Assembly: GCA_012861695.1 (NCBI GenBank)
Contig: JAAOOA010000006.1
Span: 26,607,811 to 26,671,810 of the forward strand
Length of the DNA stretch: 64,000 bases
Direction of reading: 5' to 3'
Source of the DNA: Trematomus loennbergii
Taxonomy: Eukaryota; Chordata; Actinopteri; Perciformes; Nototheniidae
The position numbers were made by a program, and so were the translations under genes. Below are positions 44,574 through 56,640 of this stretch, piece after piece (position 1 is the stretch's first letter; each line of letters starts with the position of its first letter). A model generated the notes under the pieces. That model ran no database searches. It saw only the letters and a program-made list of their open reading frames with translations, and was not told where the DNA came from.

Positions 44574-46083
44574 ACATTGGAATGATTTCAAACCTGTTTT
44601 TATTGATCCTAATAATTATAAAGGTGTGCCTTGGAAATATTTGTTTACATAAATTGTGAAAAACCGTTTGAGACACACTGAGAAACTTAGACTAAAGTGA
44701 CCTATCTAAACAGTCCTTTACCTCACTGAGCCTCTCAGGGCAATGGCACCAACATAATTGTATTATTTAAATTTTAGACTGACATTAAGAAGTTGAATCA
44801 ACTCATTACAGGGCGAGAGAGAGAGAGAGAGAGATCAGACAAAGTGATATGAGTGATCGTGAAACGTTTTAACTTTCATTTAGCAAAACATAGCGTGAAA
44901 CTTTACATGCAAGTTTCAAAGTAACTTCCTGAAATGTAATTGTCTGCGGTGATTCTACGGAGTCCCCAAAGTGTGCACACAAAACATATTTTCGGCTGCC
45001 CGGGCATAAATCTCTGTTAGTTTAAACTCCCACTTCACTACTTTACATTCAAAACAAATAGCTTATAAAATGTGGCACGGCATTATTGATAAAGCTACAT
45101 ATTAGTCTATAAAATAGTTACATCATACTTATCTTAACCAGCAACACAATAAAATACTGCTTCACATAAATGCATCGCAAATAATCATCAGTTTGTATTC
45201 AATGCATATAGAGGCAACTGAACCACACATCAACATTTCTTCACTTGTCAGTAGTTGTTCAAGCTCTCAAAAAACAAGCGGGCAGTACCTCACATTGGCT
45301 CTTTTTGCTGCTACTTTGACAACATGCTTGCAACCGCTTTTGTTTTCGTGCTGTTGATGCCAATTTTCATTTTTTTATATAGTGAGTTGATGATTTCATA
45401 AACTAAGAGTGAGGTACATTTTCACCTCGCAAATTTTCCATCCAAATGAAGCAACATTTCTAAATCATTTTCAGACAAATTTGACTACACATGTTAGTGT
45501 TGTTAGATCTTATTGTCTTATATTTGTGTACAGCACTTTGAATTGCTTTGGGTTGAAAGGTGCTATATAAATAAACTTGCCTCGCCTTGCCTAGTGATGA
45601 CTCACAATCTACTAGGATTAATAAATGTCCAAAGTGTCTATTACGTTAGTAGGAAATCCGACCTAGAGCAATTGAGCATTGGAATAGAACATGTTGTTCC
45701 ATACGGCCCAATGAGAACAAACACGAGGCAGAATCTAAACAGGAAAGTGTAAACACATGTTGACTCATTAAACATCTGATAGAACAAGAACAAGACACAC
45801 CTAGTTTTGTTTTCTAAAAACAAAACAATGAGGTAGATACTAGCTGTCCTTTTTTTTAAGGAGGGGCAGCTTGGGCGTATTGTTGTACATAGCCGCAGGA
45901 ACATGTTTCGAATGGGGGGTGCTGTGGGGATGACACCAGGGCCGGTTCTGACCCATTTGCTGCCCTAGGCAAGATTTTTGCTGGTTCATTTATATCTTAT
46001 TTACCAGTTAACATTTATTTATTTATTTATCCATATTTTTAATCTCTCCAGTTTTAAAGGATATGTTGGTTTACTGTCCTATA

Positions 46084-46870
46084 CAGTGGCGGCCGGCCCA
46101 TAGGGGCGCCGCCCCCCTCTTCCCCCACTGCGTTTTTCTCGTTTTTGATCAGAATTGTTATTCTGCAAAAGGTGAGCATATCTCCGTGTTTTGCTACCTA
46201 AAGCTACTTCGTGTGATGTCTGTATTTGCTTCCCCTGTCGCTAGTTCTGATCGCTTAGATTCTAGAAATATAAGTATCATCACTGTGTGTGTGCATATCC
46301 GATAAGTATATCGATTGATTTATACCTAGAGTGCGTTAGCATTTTTCGCTCAGGGCTCATTTAGACGCTTCTTGTGAGACTTGTGTTTTGTTTCGGTAAA
46401 CATGGTTCATATCATCAGTTAGCTGCGTTTCCTCTGAGTAGGACACATGAATAGTTTATTACATTTTAAGAAGCCCTGAGACACAGTTTCGTGAGAAAAA
46501 AAACGGGGGGAAAAAAGCCCTTAACAGGTTAAATGGGAATTAAATCATTTTAAGTAATTTTGAGTGTTCCCAAAGCCCGGTGTTCTGCAGTTTGTGTGGG
46601 CCTACTGTACTGTTGCACAGTTTATGCTGTAGAAACTATGTCCAGGACAAGGTGTTTGGAAGTTTTGGAAGATTCATAGCTAACCACACACTGAAGTTAT
46701 GGAGGTATTGATCAGTCTTCTCATATTTTTAAGCCTCAAATTGTCCTTCCACAGAAGTCATAATTTAGGGGGTCTTTTCTCAACATTTTTTACCGGGAGC
46801 ATCCCCCCTAGTATTGTTTGATCGCCATTTCCACAGCCCCACCTAAAATATTTTCCACCAGCCGCCACTG
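46084..46870. mobile_element. hAT-C, inserted in the derived hAT-A copy
   Basis: Ends CAGTGGCGGCCGG and CCAGCCGCCACTG, with perfect 8-bp duplications GTCCTATA (46076-46083 and 46871-46878). The empty site is kept at 19069-19076. Part of its 787-bp body (about 46131-46528, ending CCCTTAACAGGTTAA) is related in inverted orientation to the left end of the piggyBac-like element at 29228. Confidence 0.92.
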
Positions 46871-47756
46871 GTCCTATAGTATACATTGGAATGATTTCAA
46901 ACCTGTTTTTATTTATCTTAATAATTATAAAGGTGTGCCTTGGAAATATTTGTTTACATAAATTGTGATAAAACCGTTTGAGACACACTGAGATAACTTA
47001 GACTAAAGTGAACTATCTAAACACTCAGAGTCCTTTACCTCACTGAGCCTCTCAGGGCACATGGAAAATGTAACCGGGGTGAAAAGGGTGTTATCTTTAC
47101 TTAATTATGAATGTGAACATCAAGGCCGAAAATTAGTTTTTTTTGTATTATATTTGTATTATATTTCCATTTAATCTTGTGGACGTGCAGATTCCCTGTC
47201 CTCCATCAGGGGGTGCTGCAAGCACCCTCAGCACCCCTACTTACCACGGCCCTGTATGAAAAGGTTCAACTACGCACACACACATGATCTCGGCTCGCGC
47301 AGCACGCTCACAGGCATAGATTGTGCAAGAGGTGCAGTGCAGGCATATTGTTATTCAAGAGATGCGTTGTTCTTTTGGAAAACATGTTTTTCTTTTCAAT
47401 AATACTCATTACATTGACACATGCATTATTTGTGATTAAAATAATGGTTGTTGGTAATGTATTAGCGACCCCCACAGATGTATGATTTCACTGCGTCCGT
47501 GGGAGCTCAGACCCCTCCTTATGGGAGCTCAGCTCCCATTGGCTCCCACATAACTCGAACCCTGATTTCAACCAATAATGAATTAGTATCTTTAAAGCCT
47601 CTGAAAACCTAGTTCAAAGGTTGAAAAGGTATAGTTAAAGGTTGGAAAAAATAGCTAAAGGTTGGAAAAAGCATATAAAAGTATATTTAAAAAAAAGATG
47701 TTTGGTTAACAGTCAACAACTCCAATCTGCTTCACCGTGACTACAATTGACAGCGG

Positions 47757-49490
47757 CAGTGGCGTCGCCTGGCCTGGGCATCCGGGGCTTTAGCCCCGAA
47801 TGTTTTTTCTGTAGCCCCGGACAATTCTCCCTCAATAATATAATACATTAACCGTGCTTTACGTGAACCTCATCATGACACAAGAGAGGACGGCAGCACT
47901 GTAATTTCCCGTGTTCAGTGAATGCAACAGAGGCATGACACCAGACCAATCAGAGAGTTGCATGGAAATAAACGTGTGCTTGTGTCATTCAAGCTCGGCT
48001 CTGTGTGTGTGTGGCAATAGCGCATTTAGGGCCCAATCCCAAACCACGCCCTACACCCTACCCCTACACACTACCCCTCCGTTTGCGCGTTCGCGCGGAG
48101 GGTCCGCCACATTAAGTGCTGTTCCAAACCAACGAGTGTGGAGAGGTGTGGAGGGGGAGTGGGCTATCAAGCCCTCAAACAGCGAGTCTGCATCGGTGCT
48201 GACTTGAGACCGGTCTCTACCTGACCGGAGTCACGCTGTGTGTGTCCGTCAGGAAACACGCTGTTTACAAGTAGTTCCAGCAAACATCCACTGATAAATT
48301 GCGATGTTAACAACCTCATGATAACCTCATATTTTTTTAACTTAGGATCATACCTGTGTTTAGTCTAGAAAAAGGTAAATGTGTGCATTTTATTATAAAG
48401 TTGTGTATATTTACAGACTGTTGCAAAAACTAAGAAGCTTATAAACATCAGGTTTAAAACTAAAAGAGCTTTACAAAAAAGTAACACAATGAAAGATGTT
48501 TGGAGTTTTATTTGAGTTCTTAATTTACATTTTTTGTCTAAGAGATGCTGATTTGAAACCGTTGTTACATACAGTTACGGCATTTCCTGTTTCTGCCGGA
48601 GAGAGGGGAGTTTGTCCCAAAGCTTGCCGCTGTATTTACTCCCTCCATCTGACAGGAGGGAGCCTCGTTGAGCTGCGAGTGTGGCTACAGACGGAGTTCA
48701 CTCCGCCACGGAGGGGTAGGGTCGAGGGAGTGGTTTGGGATTGGGCCTTAGAGGGGGAGGGAGGGACCGGTGCCAGCATGGACTGTGTTGTTAGCATCTG
48801 GTTAGCTAGCTGCACTAACGGACATAAAGGAGCTGTTTGTTCCACAAGAAGCTGGAGGAGAGTCCTCTCCTCTCAGACTGAGAGACTCAGGTGAGCTAAA
48901 GGACTCTCTGAGTGTTTAGATAGTTAACTTTAGTCTAAGTTATCTCAGTGGGTCTCAAACGGTTTGGTCACAAATTATTCAAAAGATTATTTCCGCGGCA
49001 CACCTTCATATGATCATTATAGTTATAAAAAAAAAGAGAATAAAGGAAAAACAGTTATGAAATACTATATGGCAGTAAAACAAGAATAGAGTTTAAAAGG
49101 GGAGTGATTAGTAAAATATCCATAAAGAAAAAGTACATCTGTTTACAGTTCTGCTTCATATGGGTGTTGAGAGAGGTATCCATAGATCTCTTCATTTTGC
49201 TCTCAAAGTGCACCAGATTGATGCATATAACTTCAATATTTAAAAAAAAATCTTCCCGGGGGAGCATCCCCCCGGAACCCCCTAGAGGAGGTGAGCCCCC
49301 CACTCATAAAAATACCACTTTACCCCTGCCTATATGCCGTGAGCTGATTATCGAGCCTTCATTGTAACAGTCGCGGGTGTACTGTGTGTGTGCGTGTGGG
49401 GAGTGTTGCAGTGAAAAATGCCACTGTAGTGCCGCCGCCACTGTGGGCTAAGCCCCGAATGTTTTCAGGTCCAGGCGACGCCCCCCCCTG
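47757..49490. mobile_element. hAT-B, copy carried in the composite unit
   Basis: Near-identical to 19952-21681 at a constant offset of 27805 over much of its length, with the nested Harbinger-like MITE at 48029-48747. GACAGCGG is present on its left (47749-47756) but not on its right, where the hAT-A terminal segment is joined directly. The lack of a right duplication shows it did not insert here by itself. Confidence 0.9.
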
Positions 49491-49604
49491 GTATTAGCGA
49501 CCCCCACAGATGTATGATTTCACTGCGTCCGTGGGAGCTCAGACCCCTCCTTATGGGAGCTCAGCTCCCATTGGCTCCCACATAACTCGAACCCTGCATA
49601 CATC

Positions 49605-52600
49605 CCCATGTATGCTCATGTTTACCCACACACAAAAGATGAAACATCTTTTGCTTTATGAGTTCAGACAAACATCTATTGTGACGCTCCAGCTCAAGGC
49701 CTACCGCCCCCGTCTCCCAACAACAAAAGGGGGAGAGTGGTGGGGGCTGCAGCCTCCTCCTCTCCCACTGCCATCTAAAATATAAAAGCGCCTTTGAAAA
49801 TGACTTCTGTTAGAATTTCAGCATGCAGCCTTGAAAGCCTCGAAGATGCTAAACAGTGGGAACAGGTCCAAATCCTTGGCTTGAGAGGAGAGAAGCTTGA
49901 TCCTGATGAGGAAATAATCACTGCCTCTGACACTTTGTTTAAAGCAGTTCGCCAAACCATATGAATAAGAAACATTAAATGCTGCAGGCCATGGAAACTT
50001 TGTACTTATTTCTGGTTTTCCATCCCTCCCTTATTTGTAATGTCAAGAACAAGGATGCTCATGCAGATACAATCTAAATATGCCCTCTATCTTTGTCAAA
50101 CTGCTTCATACTGAGGAGTTTTGTGATGAAGTATGCACATTTTGTCTCTCAGAAAACAGTGTTGTCAGAAAGTATTAGGGCAGTGATGTTTTCATAGAGT
50201 TGCGAGGTTGAAATGCTGACTTTCAGCTTGTGTTCACGTCCATACTGGCTGAACAGTCTTAACTTATATTACTTGATACTTTTTAACAACTATTCCCGAT
50301 AAAAAAACAAACAAACAGAGAATCAAATGTGAAATGTGTCGCTTGTAGTGAGGCACCTAGAGAGAATTATCACCGGCATATGTAGCTCTCATCAGCTTTG
50401 CTTAAAGAGTGGTGCAGGAATGAGTCCTAAAACACAGTCCTAGCCTTTTACACTTCCAGTTCCTTTTTCTTGAAGTCAATGTGTTTTTTAGGTAAGAATT
50501 TTAAGTAAGAAGTCAGAAAAAAGGTCTGTGGTTCACACAAGCTTACGAGAAGTTACCACAAAAAACGTCAGTAATTACCCCACTGGTGAATCTCTAAAGC
50601 TTCTTATGTCATAAAAACGACGGTTGTTAACATGTGACTAAATGAGACTACTAAACGTCATCACACAAGTCTGCCTTTAGCGATGCACAGCAATGCGACC
50701 GTGATGTAGTTCGTTCATAGCTTTTTATTTCTGCTGATTGCATTTTCCATTTAGAAAATCACAAAGTGGTGTTAATATGTGGAGATTATCCTGCTGAACA
50801 ACACACGTAAACTGTGTTAAAGCGTATTTTTTTGCAATATACCGAAATCCAATGGGGAAACCATTGCTTTCCAGGTCGGTCTACAAAAATACGTCATCAC
50901 TGCACCACTATAGTGAGTTCCTGCTCATTGTTTATCTGTCCTGCTCACAACCTGACTGTCTGGTTCGCTCTTACCGCCGTTCTAGTGCTGTTTCCAACCA
51001 GCTCAGAACCAGATGGCTGACAGACAAAGTTAGAGACTATATCGTCAGATCATTCTTTCAGGATTTTGAGACCAAAAGTGGAGCTAAAAGAGAGGTGATA
51101 TTGGATTAATGTTCATCAGGTAGACTGAGATCTGAATTATATGATCATAGTGTGCTCTACTAGATATGTTAATATGCAGCCGTTTGCTGTGACAGCAGGT
51201 TTTTAAAGTATAAAAACGGGCTTCTGTTTCTACATGGTTTAACAGACTTGTACTAAAAATGTTGCACTGTAACCTCAGTCATTGTTGCATTGCCAATCAC
51301 ATTTTCTGGACTACAGTACCAAATAAAATACACTGCACAGTGTGTTCTACTTTAACCTTGTCCCTATCCGTTATCCTCTCAGCCACCTACGCATACATTT
51401 GTGATTATGTACTTTTCCCATGATGCATTTCAGCAATTTCTTGCCTGACCTTGATTCATATTATACTGTGAAATGGAAACTGTTGTGACCGCAACAGTAA
51501 CAACAAGAGGTTATTGCTACAATGGATGATGATGTTCTCCCTGTATCATAACATTGGTGCAAAAAAAGTGATGGTGCTGTTGTATTTCCAAACCCTAGAA
51601 ATATACTAATGCATTATTCCTTCTGGCAGGTTATTTAAATGAGTAACCCCCTATTGCAACTATGGTAGATCAAAGTCGAACCACAAGGTCCCTTATTTGT
51701 TAATAGTTGAACAGTTTCTCTTCATTTTCTCTTCCACGTAAAGACCTTTCTAATCGTCAAACTGCTTATTTAATTGAAAATACATTTGATGAATGCAATG
51801 TTACTGATAGGAATGACATAAATCTCTTTATAAAGTGCATACAAATATTGGCTCATCATATACAATACGATTTTTGGAGATATTACAAAAGACTCATTCA
51901 AACCGCTGCATGCCACTTTGCAATAATACACATAAACCGTCATCATATACCAGAGGTTGGTATAATAGTCGATATAATTCCCCGGCAAACTTCAGAGGCC
52001 TTTCACATCTATCGCGCTTCGCCAGTTTAAAAAAGAAAAAAAATCAATATGTGTTACCTGCTTCTCTCAGCGGGGCGAGCCACTGATTGAAAAACTCAGA
52101 AACCTGCAGGGCTGATCAGAGAAAGCACAAACGACAGCTTTATTTCACTTCATACTTTCAATTGGATGCAAAACCCAAATATATTAATAAAGTAACATGT
52201 TCCTACAGACAAAATCCCAGCACCTAAAGCTTTGTATAATGATCAATACTGCGGCTCTGTTCTCCACGGAGCCTGCAGGGCCGCTGTGTGACTGATGTTC
52301 TGAAGCCGCCTCAGTCGGCCTCCTACCTGCTGGGTGGGCCAAAGCAAAGTTCAGGCTTCTGAGGGAAGGTGGATATAAAAGATCCCACTTCTGGCTGAAA
52401 GTAAATATGGAAATGTACCATGTAGAAGTGCTTAGTGTTATGAACCAATCCTGAAATCACTAGGACGATACAAAATCATCTTGTGTTGATGGAGCAAAGA
52501 TTGCAATGTCTTTTAAAATCAAGGCTGAAAGGAGTGTGAAGTTTATGGGCAGGAGAACTGAGTCTGAACTAAACTACCTTTTTTTTGGCTCTAGTATATA

Positions 52601-55600
52601 AATATTCATTGCTTTTTACTTCACACGGCCATCGTTTTTGAAACCATGATATGAGTTCTACAAAGGATAACGTTGTCATAAAAGCAACTGGGACAAACTA
52701 GAAACATGAAGGATTCATGGGTGTTCTTTACTGACTAAAAGAGTCATCTGTTCACACATCGCACCGCTCTAGGGAACACGCATGCAGACACCATTAGTGA
52801 CCCTACACCAGCCAACAATCAGGACACTTTGTCTGCTGTAACAATGACGTTTTCCTCTGTAATGTGTTACAATCAGAAATGCTAGATGCCGTTGCTTCTT
52901 AGGTTTGGAAGACTACACTGACGTTTAAACAGGTCCATTTATTAGGGCCCATGTATTAAGACTCAGTTCCCATGCGTAAGTCCCAGGTTCGAATCCGGCA
53001 GGGAATTGACGTTAATGCCGCCGTCCCCCTTTTAACACGTGGCTCTGAACTCCCACGAGTAACACGCTTTAAGTAGATCGGTACAAGGGTTGCCGATATA
53101 ATATGGACCGCATTTATCTATAGCACCTCAGTCACACACTCAGATTGCACAGAGCTACCATTGGGATCAATTTGAGGTTGAGTGTCTTGCTTGGACAACC
53201 TGCCAACCCGCTGAGCAGCAACAACAACAGCTGCCAAGATAATCAGGAAAATGGAGGGACATATTGATGTTTTCAGTATTAGACAAACTCTCTTGATCAC
53301 AAGCTCTGTTTCTTGCTGAGGGGAAGTTATACCATGAAAGCTATTATGCCTCCCTTTAACACACTGCTTTACATTCACCCCGTGGCTCGAGCGTGTCTGG
53401 AAAACAGAACTGTTTTTGCAGCTGCATATCTCCTTCAGCTATAAATAATACAATTAAAAGGATCTGCACGTTGCTGTCTCTAAAAACTAAACGGTTCATG
53501 AGGCTTCTTGGATGTGTTAAACTACATATTGTTGTTAGGTAACCTCCTCAGCAATGCCACATGACTCTGTTTGTTAATGAGGATCAATATCTTGATATGG
53601 TGTACATTTAATAAGAAATATAATGTGAAATGTTATTCTGCTCCTAGTACTAGGATGGGTTAAAAGCAGAGAATACATGTCACTGTGTGTGCTGTGTGCT
53701 CTGCATGTGTGACCATTAAAGAGGGGTTCATCCCTCCAATTCTATTCTGTTCTATCTATATTTAAACATTGCATTGCAGTTTGTAATACTGTTTTATGGC
53801 AAAAGTGATTTTCATTGGTTTTGCCTTGGATAAAATAAAATGTGTAAATATAAAATCTATTTCAGACATATTCAAATATCTGTAGTTTTTGGACATTTTA
53901 AATATGAAAACATGAATTTCTCTGGCTTTTGCGAGAATTAAAATGTTTGAATGATTCTCTTGTAAAATGTATTCATTTAACATACATCTGAATTTAAAGA
54001 GCTCCTATTATGCTATTTGGGGTTTTCTCTTTCCTGTAGTGTGTTCTATATGTTTGTGTGCATGTAAATGGTCTTCAAAGGCTCAAATCCCAAAGACCCC
54101 TCCAGAGGGAGCTTCTCTGTAGCCTCCTGCCACGCCTCATGCAGACTACCCTGCATTGTGCACAGTGAAATGTATTATTTGCAGATCCTCTGCAATAAAC
54201 AGTATTACTCTGCCATCCTTTCTCATTATTGGATCTTCTTTCAACTCTGCTTTTGGATTGTTTTATCCTTGCAAGGCCTGACACCACCCTCCTCTGCTTC
54301 TCCTCCTCCACCTCCTCCCTTTACAACTGCACAAAGGGTAAAGAAAGAAAGAGTGTCTAATAAGCACCCCATCCACAACCTCAATGTTACAAGCTGGAGA
54401 TGGAGTGCCCTGGTCACCTGGGACACAATATCAAAGAGAGTCAGGGGGGCTGTTATCTGGAGGTGCAGTGACAGACCCCGGCTGCTGCTGCTGTCCCTCA
54501 TTAGTCCCCCTCCTCCTCCTTCCCTCCCCCCTCCTCTCTCATCTTCAACACTTGTCACTGTGCTGTCAGCTTGCCTGCTCGACTGTAGCCACGGGACCAG
54601 CCTGGGGACCGGATGGATGGCATGGATGAAGTACAGAAAGAAGGAATAAAAAAATGAAAGCTTCTCGAGGTGTAAGCCAGGCTTGTCAGCCGAAGCAAAC
54701 AACAGAGGAAGATCCATTTCTATGGACTCTAATCCGTCCTGTAAATGTCTTCTTTCTCCTGCCACAGCCTGAGTACAATGAAAACCTGGAGCAGGAAGAC
54801 TTGCTTTCTCAAAACTGTCAATTCAGCCTGTACCACTACAGAGACACAGAAATATAAAAAGAAAGAGAAAATTAACAGCGGTAGCGGCATCCTGGTGTCT
54901 TGCCAGGAAACATTGATGATGGTGACAGACGAGACAGGAGCGAGGCAGCAGACTGGGCTCATTGTGTGTGTGTCATTATGAGGACTTAGCAAACAAATGT
55001 CATCATTTATTGAGCTGGTTAATTAAAATGTGAGTAAATTGCATGAAAAATCCCACTACAAAATGGACAAACAATCTATTGGCAAGTTATCATGGTCTGT
55101 TTTTATTGTCTGGTTCTGGATTCTGAATATGTTATATTTTCCAGGACAGCCGGCTCGATATCTATGATCTGAAACATCAACAGTTTTGTTGTCAGTTCCT
55201 TAGTATCAAAGAGCTTCTTTTTTAGAGCTGCCATTTTACTTTCAGACAAATATTGCAGTGAACCATACTTAAGAGAAGCAACACTTATTCATAGTTAATC
55301 CATTCAGTGCTTGAAAATAATCTGGTTTTATCGCTCGCTCATATATTATCTCCTCCACTGTTTCAGTTAACTCCAGGTATTCATTAATTGATCAAACCGA
55401 TGGTAAATCCTCAAGATGAACAAATCGGTGTACTGAAGCTAGTGTCACTATCTGAATCTCCTTTTTGCAGAATACTACAGAAGCATGCTTATGTTTACCA
55501 TCTCAGTTTTGAGTCTCAGCATGCTAACATTTGCTTATTAGAACTTTACATTAAGTAACCTATTTTTAAGGATGATTTAAAGGGTGTTTGTTTAGCAGGA

Positions 55601-56640
55601 ATGTGGTCATAAAGTACAGGACAGACTGAATCGTTTACCTTAGGATGATGATGGTATTCATCCTCTGGGCACCACGAATGTCTATTGAAATGTGTGATGG
55701 TGATCCCTCAGATAATCGTCAAGACATGTCACTATAATCCAAAAATGTTTTAACCGGCTTGTGGCACATAAAGTAATGGGATCACCACGATCAGTAGAAT
55801 TTATTTTCTGAGGACCATGAATATTTGTTCAACATAACATGAGGGCACACACCGAAAGTAAGAGGGCGCAGCGCCCCTGTTACCCGGTTTAGAAAAAACA
55901 CTGGAAGGTGCAGAAAAATGAAGAAAAACCTAGGCACTCATACTCTACTCTAAAAGTGAAGTTCATCATAACTACACTACACTTCTGCAGCTAACTGCTA
56001 GAACTAGAACAACCTGCCACTGATGCGCTGCTACAGTACTAGACATTCTCTTTCTTATTCAAATCAAATATGAAAAATATAGTTCATCTGAAATAAATCC
56101 GTAGCTCTTTGAAACATTCCCCGTATAATGAAATGTTGAATTTGTTTGATGGAAAGTGCAGTGAGTTGAAAAGGGGTTCCTATCCGGCACGAAATGTTGC
56201 AATCACATAAAGTTATCGAGATCGATCAAAATCACTTGGACTTTTTTAAAGCAGTGTTATGGTAAGGATGGCCTCAGCTACCTGAAGGTCCTGTATTGTC
56301 TTGCAAAATTAGGGTTTAGCAGAAGGGGTTCTAGTTGGTTGCAATCTGCAACCACTTAATGCTGCCACATCCGACCCACTGTCTCTTCAACTGAGCGGGA
56401 TTTCTTTTTTAGCAAAGAACTCTTAATTCCGACTTTATTGAGCTTTGTCACTCTAACTAGCAAATGCATCACAGGACGATGGCGCATTAAAACTTATGGA
56501 GGAGAAGATTCCCATGAAGGATTTGTATTTATGGGACTGGAGAGATGTTAAAGTGATCATAACGTTTTGGTACATAGAGGAGAGGGTTGAGGGTTTTGTT
56601 TAAAGCAATGAGCAGTGAGTGCTATTATTTCAGGATGTCT
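49605..56640. other. noncoding region between the composite unit and the L2 element
   Basis: No recognised exon. One copy of the TTAA-AGRGG repeat is at 53998-54150. ORFs at 51707-52030 (107 codons) and 54068-54765 (up to 193 codons; proline- and serine-rich, over C/T-rich DNA) show no known domain. An isolated GGTTCGAATCC box at 52986-52996 resembles a tRNA T-arm, but no tRNA fold is evident. Confidence 0.4.
53998..54150. repeat. copy of the TTAA-AGRGG dispersed repeat
   Basis: Starts AGAGCTCCTATTATGCTA directly after TTAA (53994-53997), then TTTCCTGTAGTGTGTTCTAT and GTGCATGTAAATGGTCTTC, the inverse of blocks in the 37205 and 60430 copies. Confidence 0.55.

Larger units (their letters stand above)
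43521..47564. mobile_element. hAT-A, derived copy
   Basis: Same ends and internal order as 16310-19761, including the LINE insertion (44246-44573) and the L2-like 3' end. It differs by (CA)n length, about 75 bp present near 43900-43975 and absent from the first copy, a deletion near 44742, and the hAT-C insertion. Confidence 0.88.
43521..49596. mobile_element. composite hAT unit: hAT-A + captured flank + hAT-B + extra hAT-A right end
   Basis: Begins CAGGGTTCGAGTTAT and ends ATAACTCGAACCCTG, flanked by perfect 8-bp duplications CATACATC (43513-43520 and 49597-49604). Inside, in order: hAT-A (43521-47564); ATTTCAAC, the right target duplication of the 16-kb copy (47565-47572); about 184 bp matching 19770-19951; hAT-B (47757-49490); and 106 bp (49491-49596) repeating the hAT-A right end from GTATTAGCG. 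The ATTTCAAC scar and flank show that the donor was the 16.3-21.7 kb locus. The two copies differ by few substitutions and small indels over hAT-B. Confidence 0.88.

Noticed and set aside
52950..53010. tRNA-like segment with GGTTCGAATCC box
   Set aside because: No matching A box, anticodon stem or acceptor stem could be laid out; at most a SINE remnant.
54068..54765. 193-codon plus-strand and 174-codon minus-strand ORFs
   Set aside because: Low-complexity Pro/Ser and Gly/Arg translations of C/T-rich DNA on both strands, with no domain or splice support.
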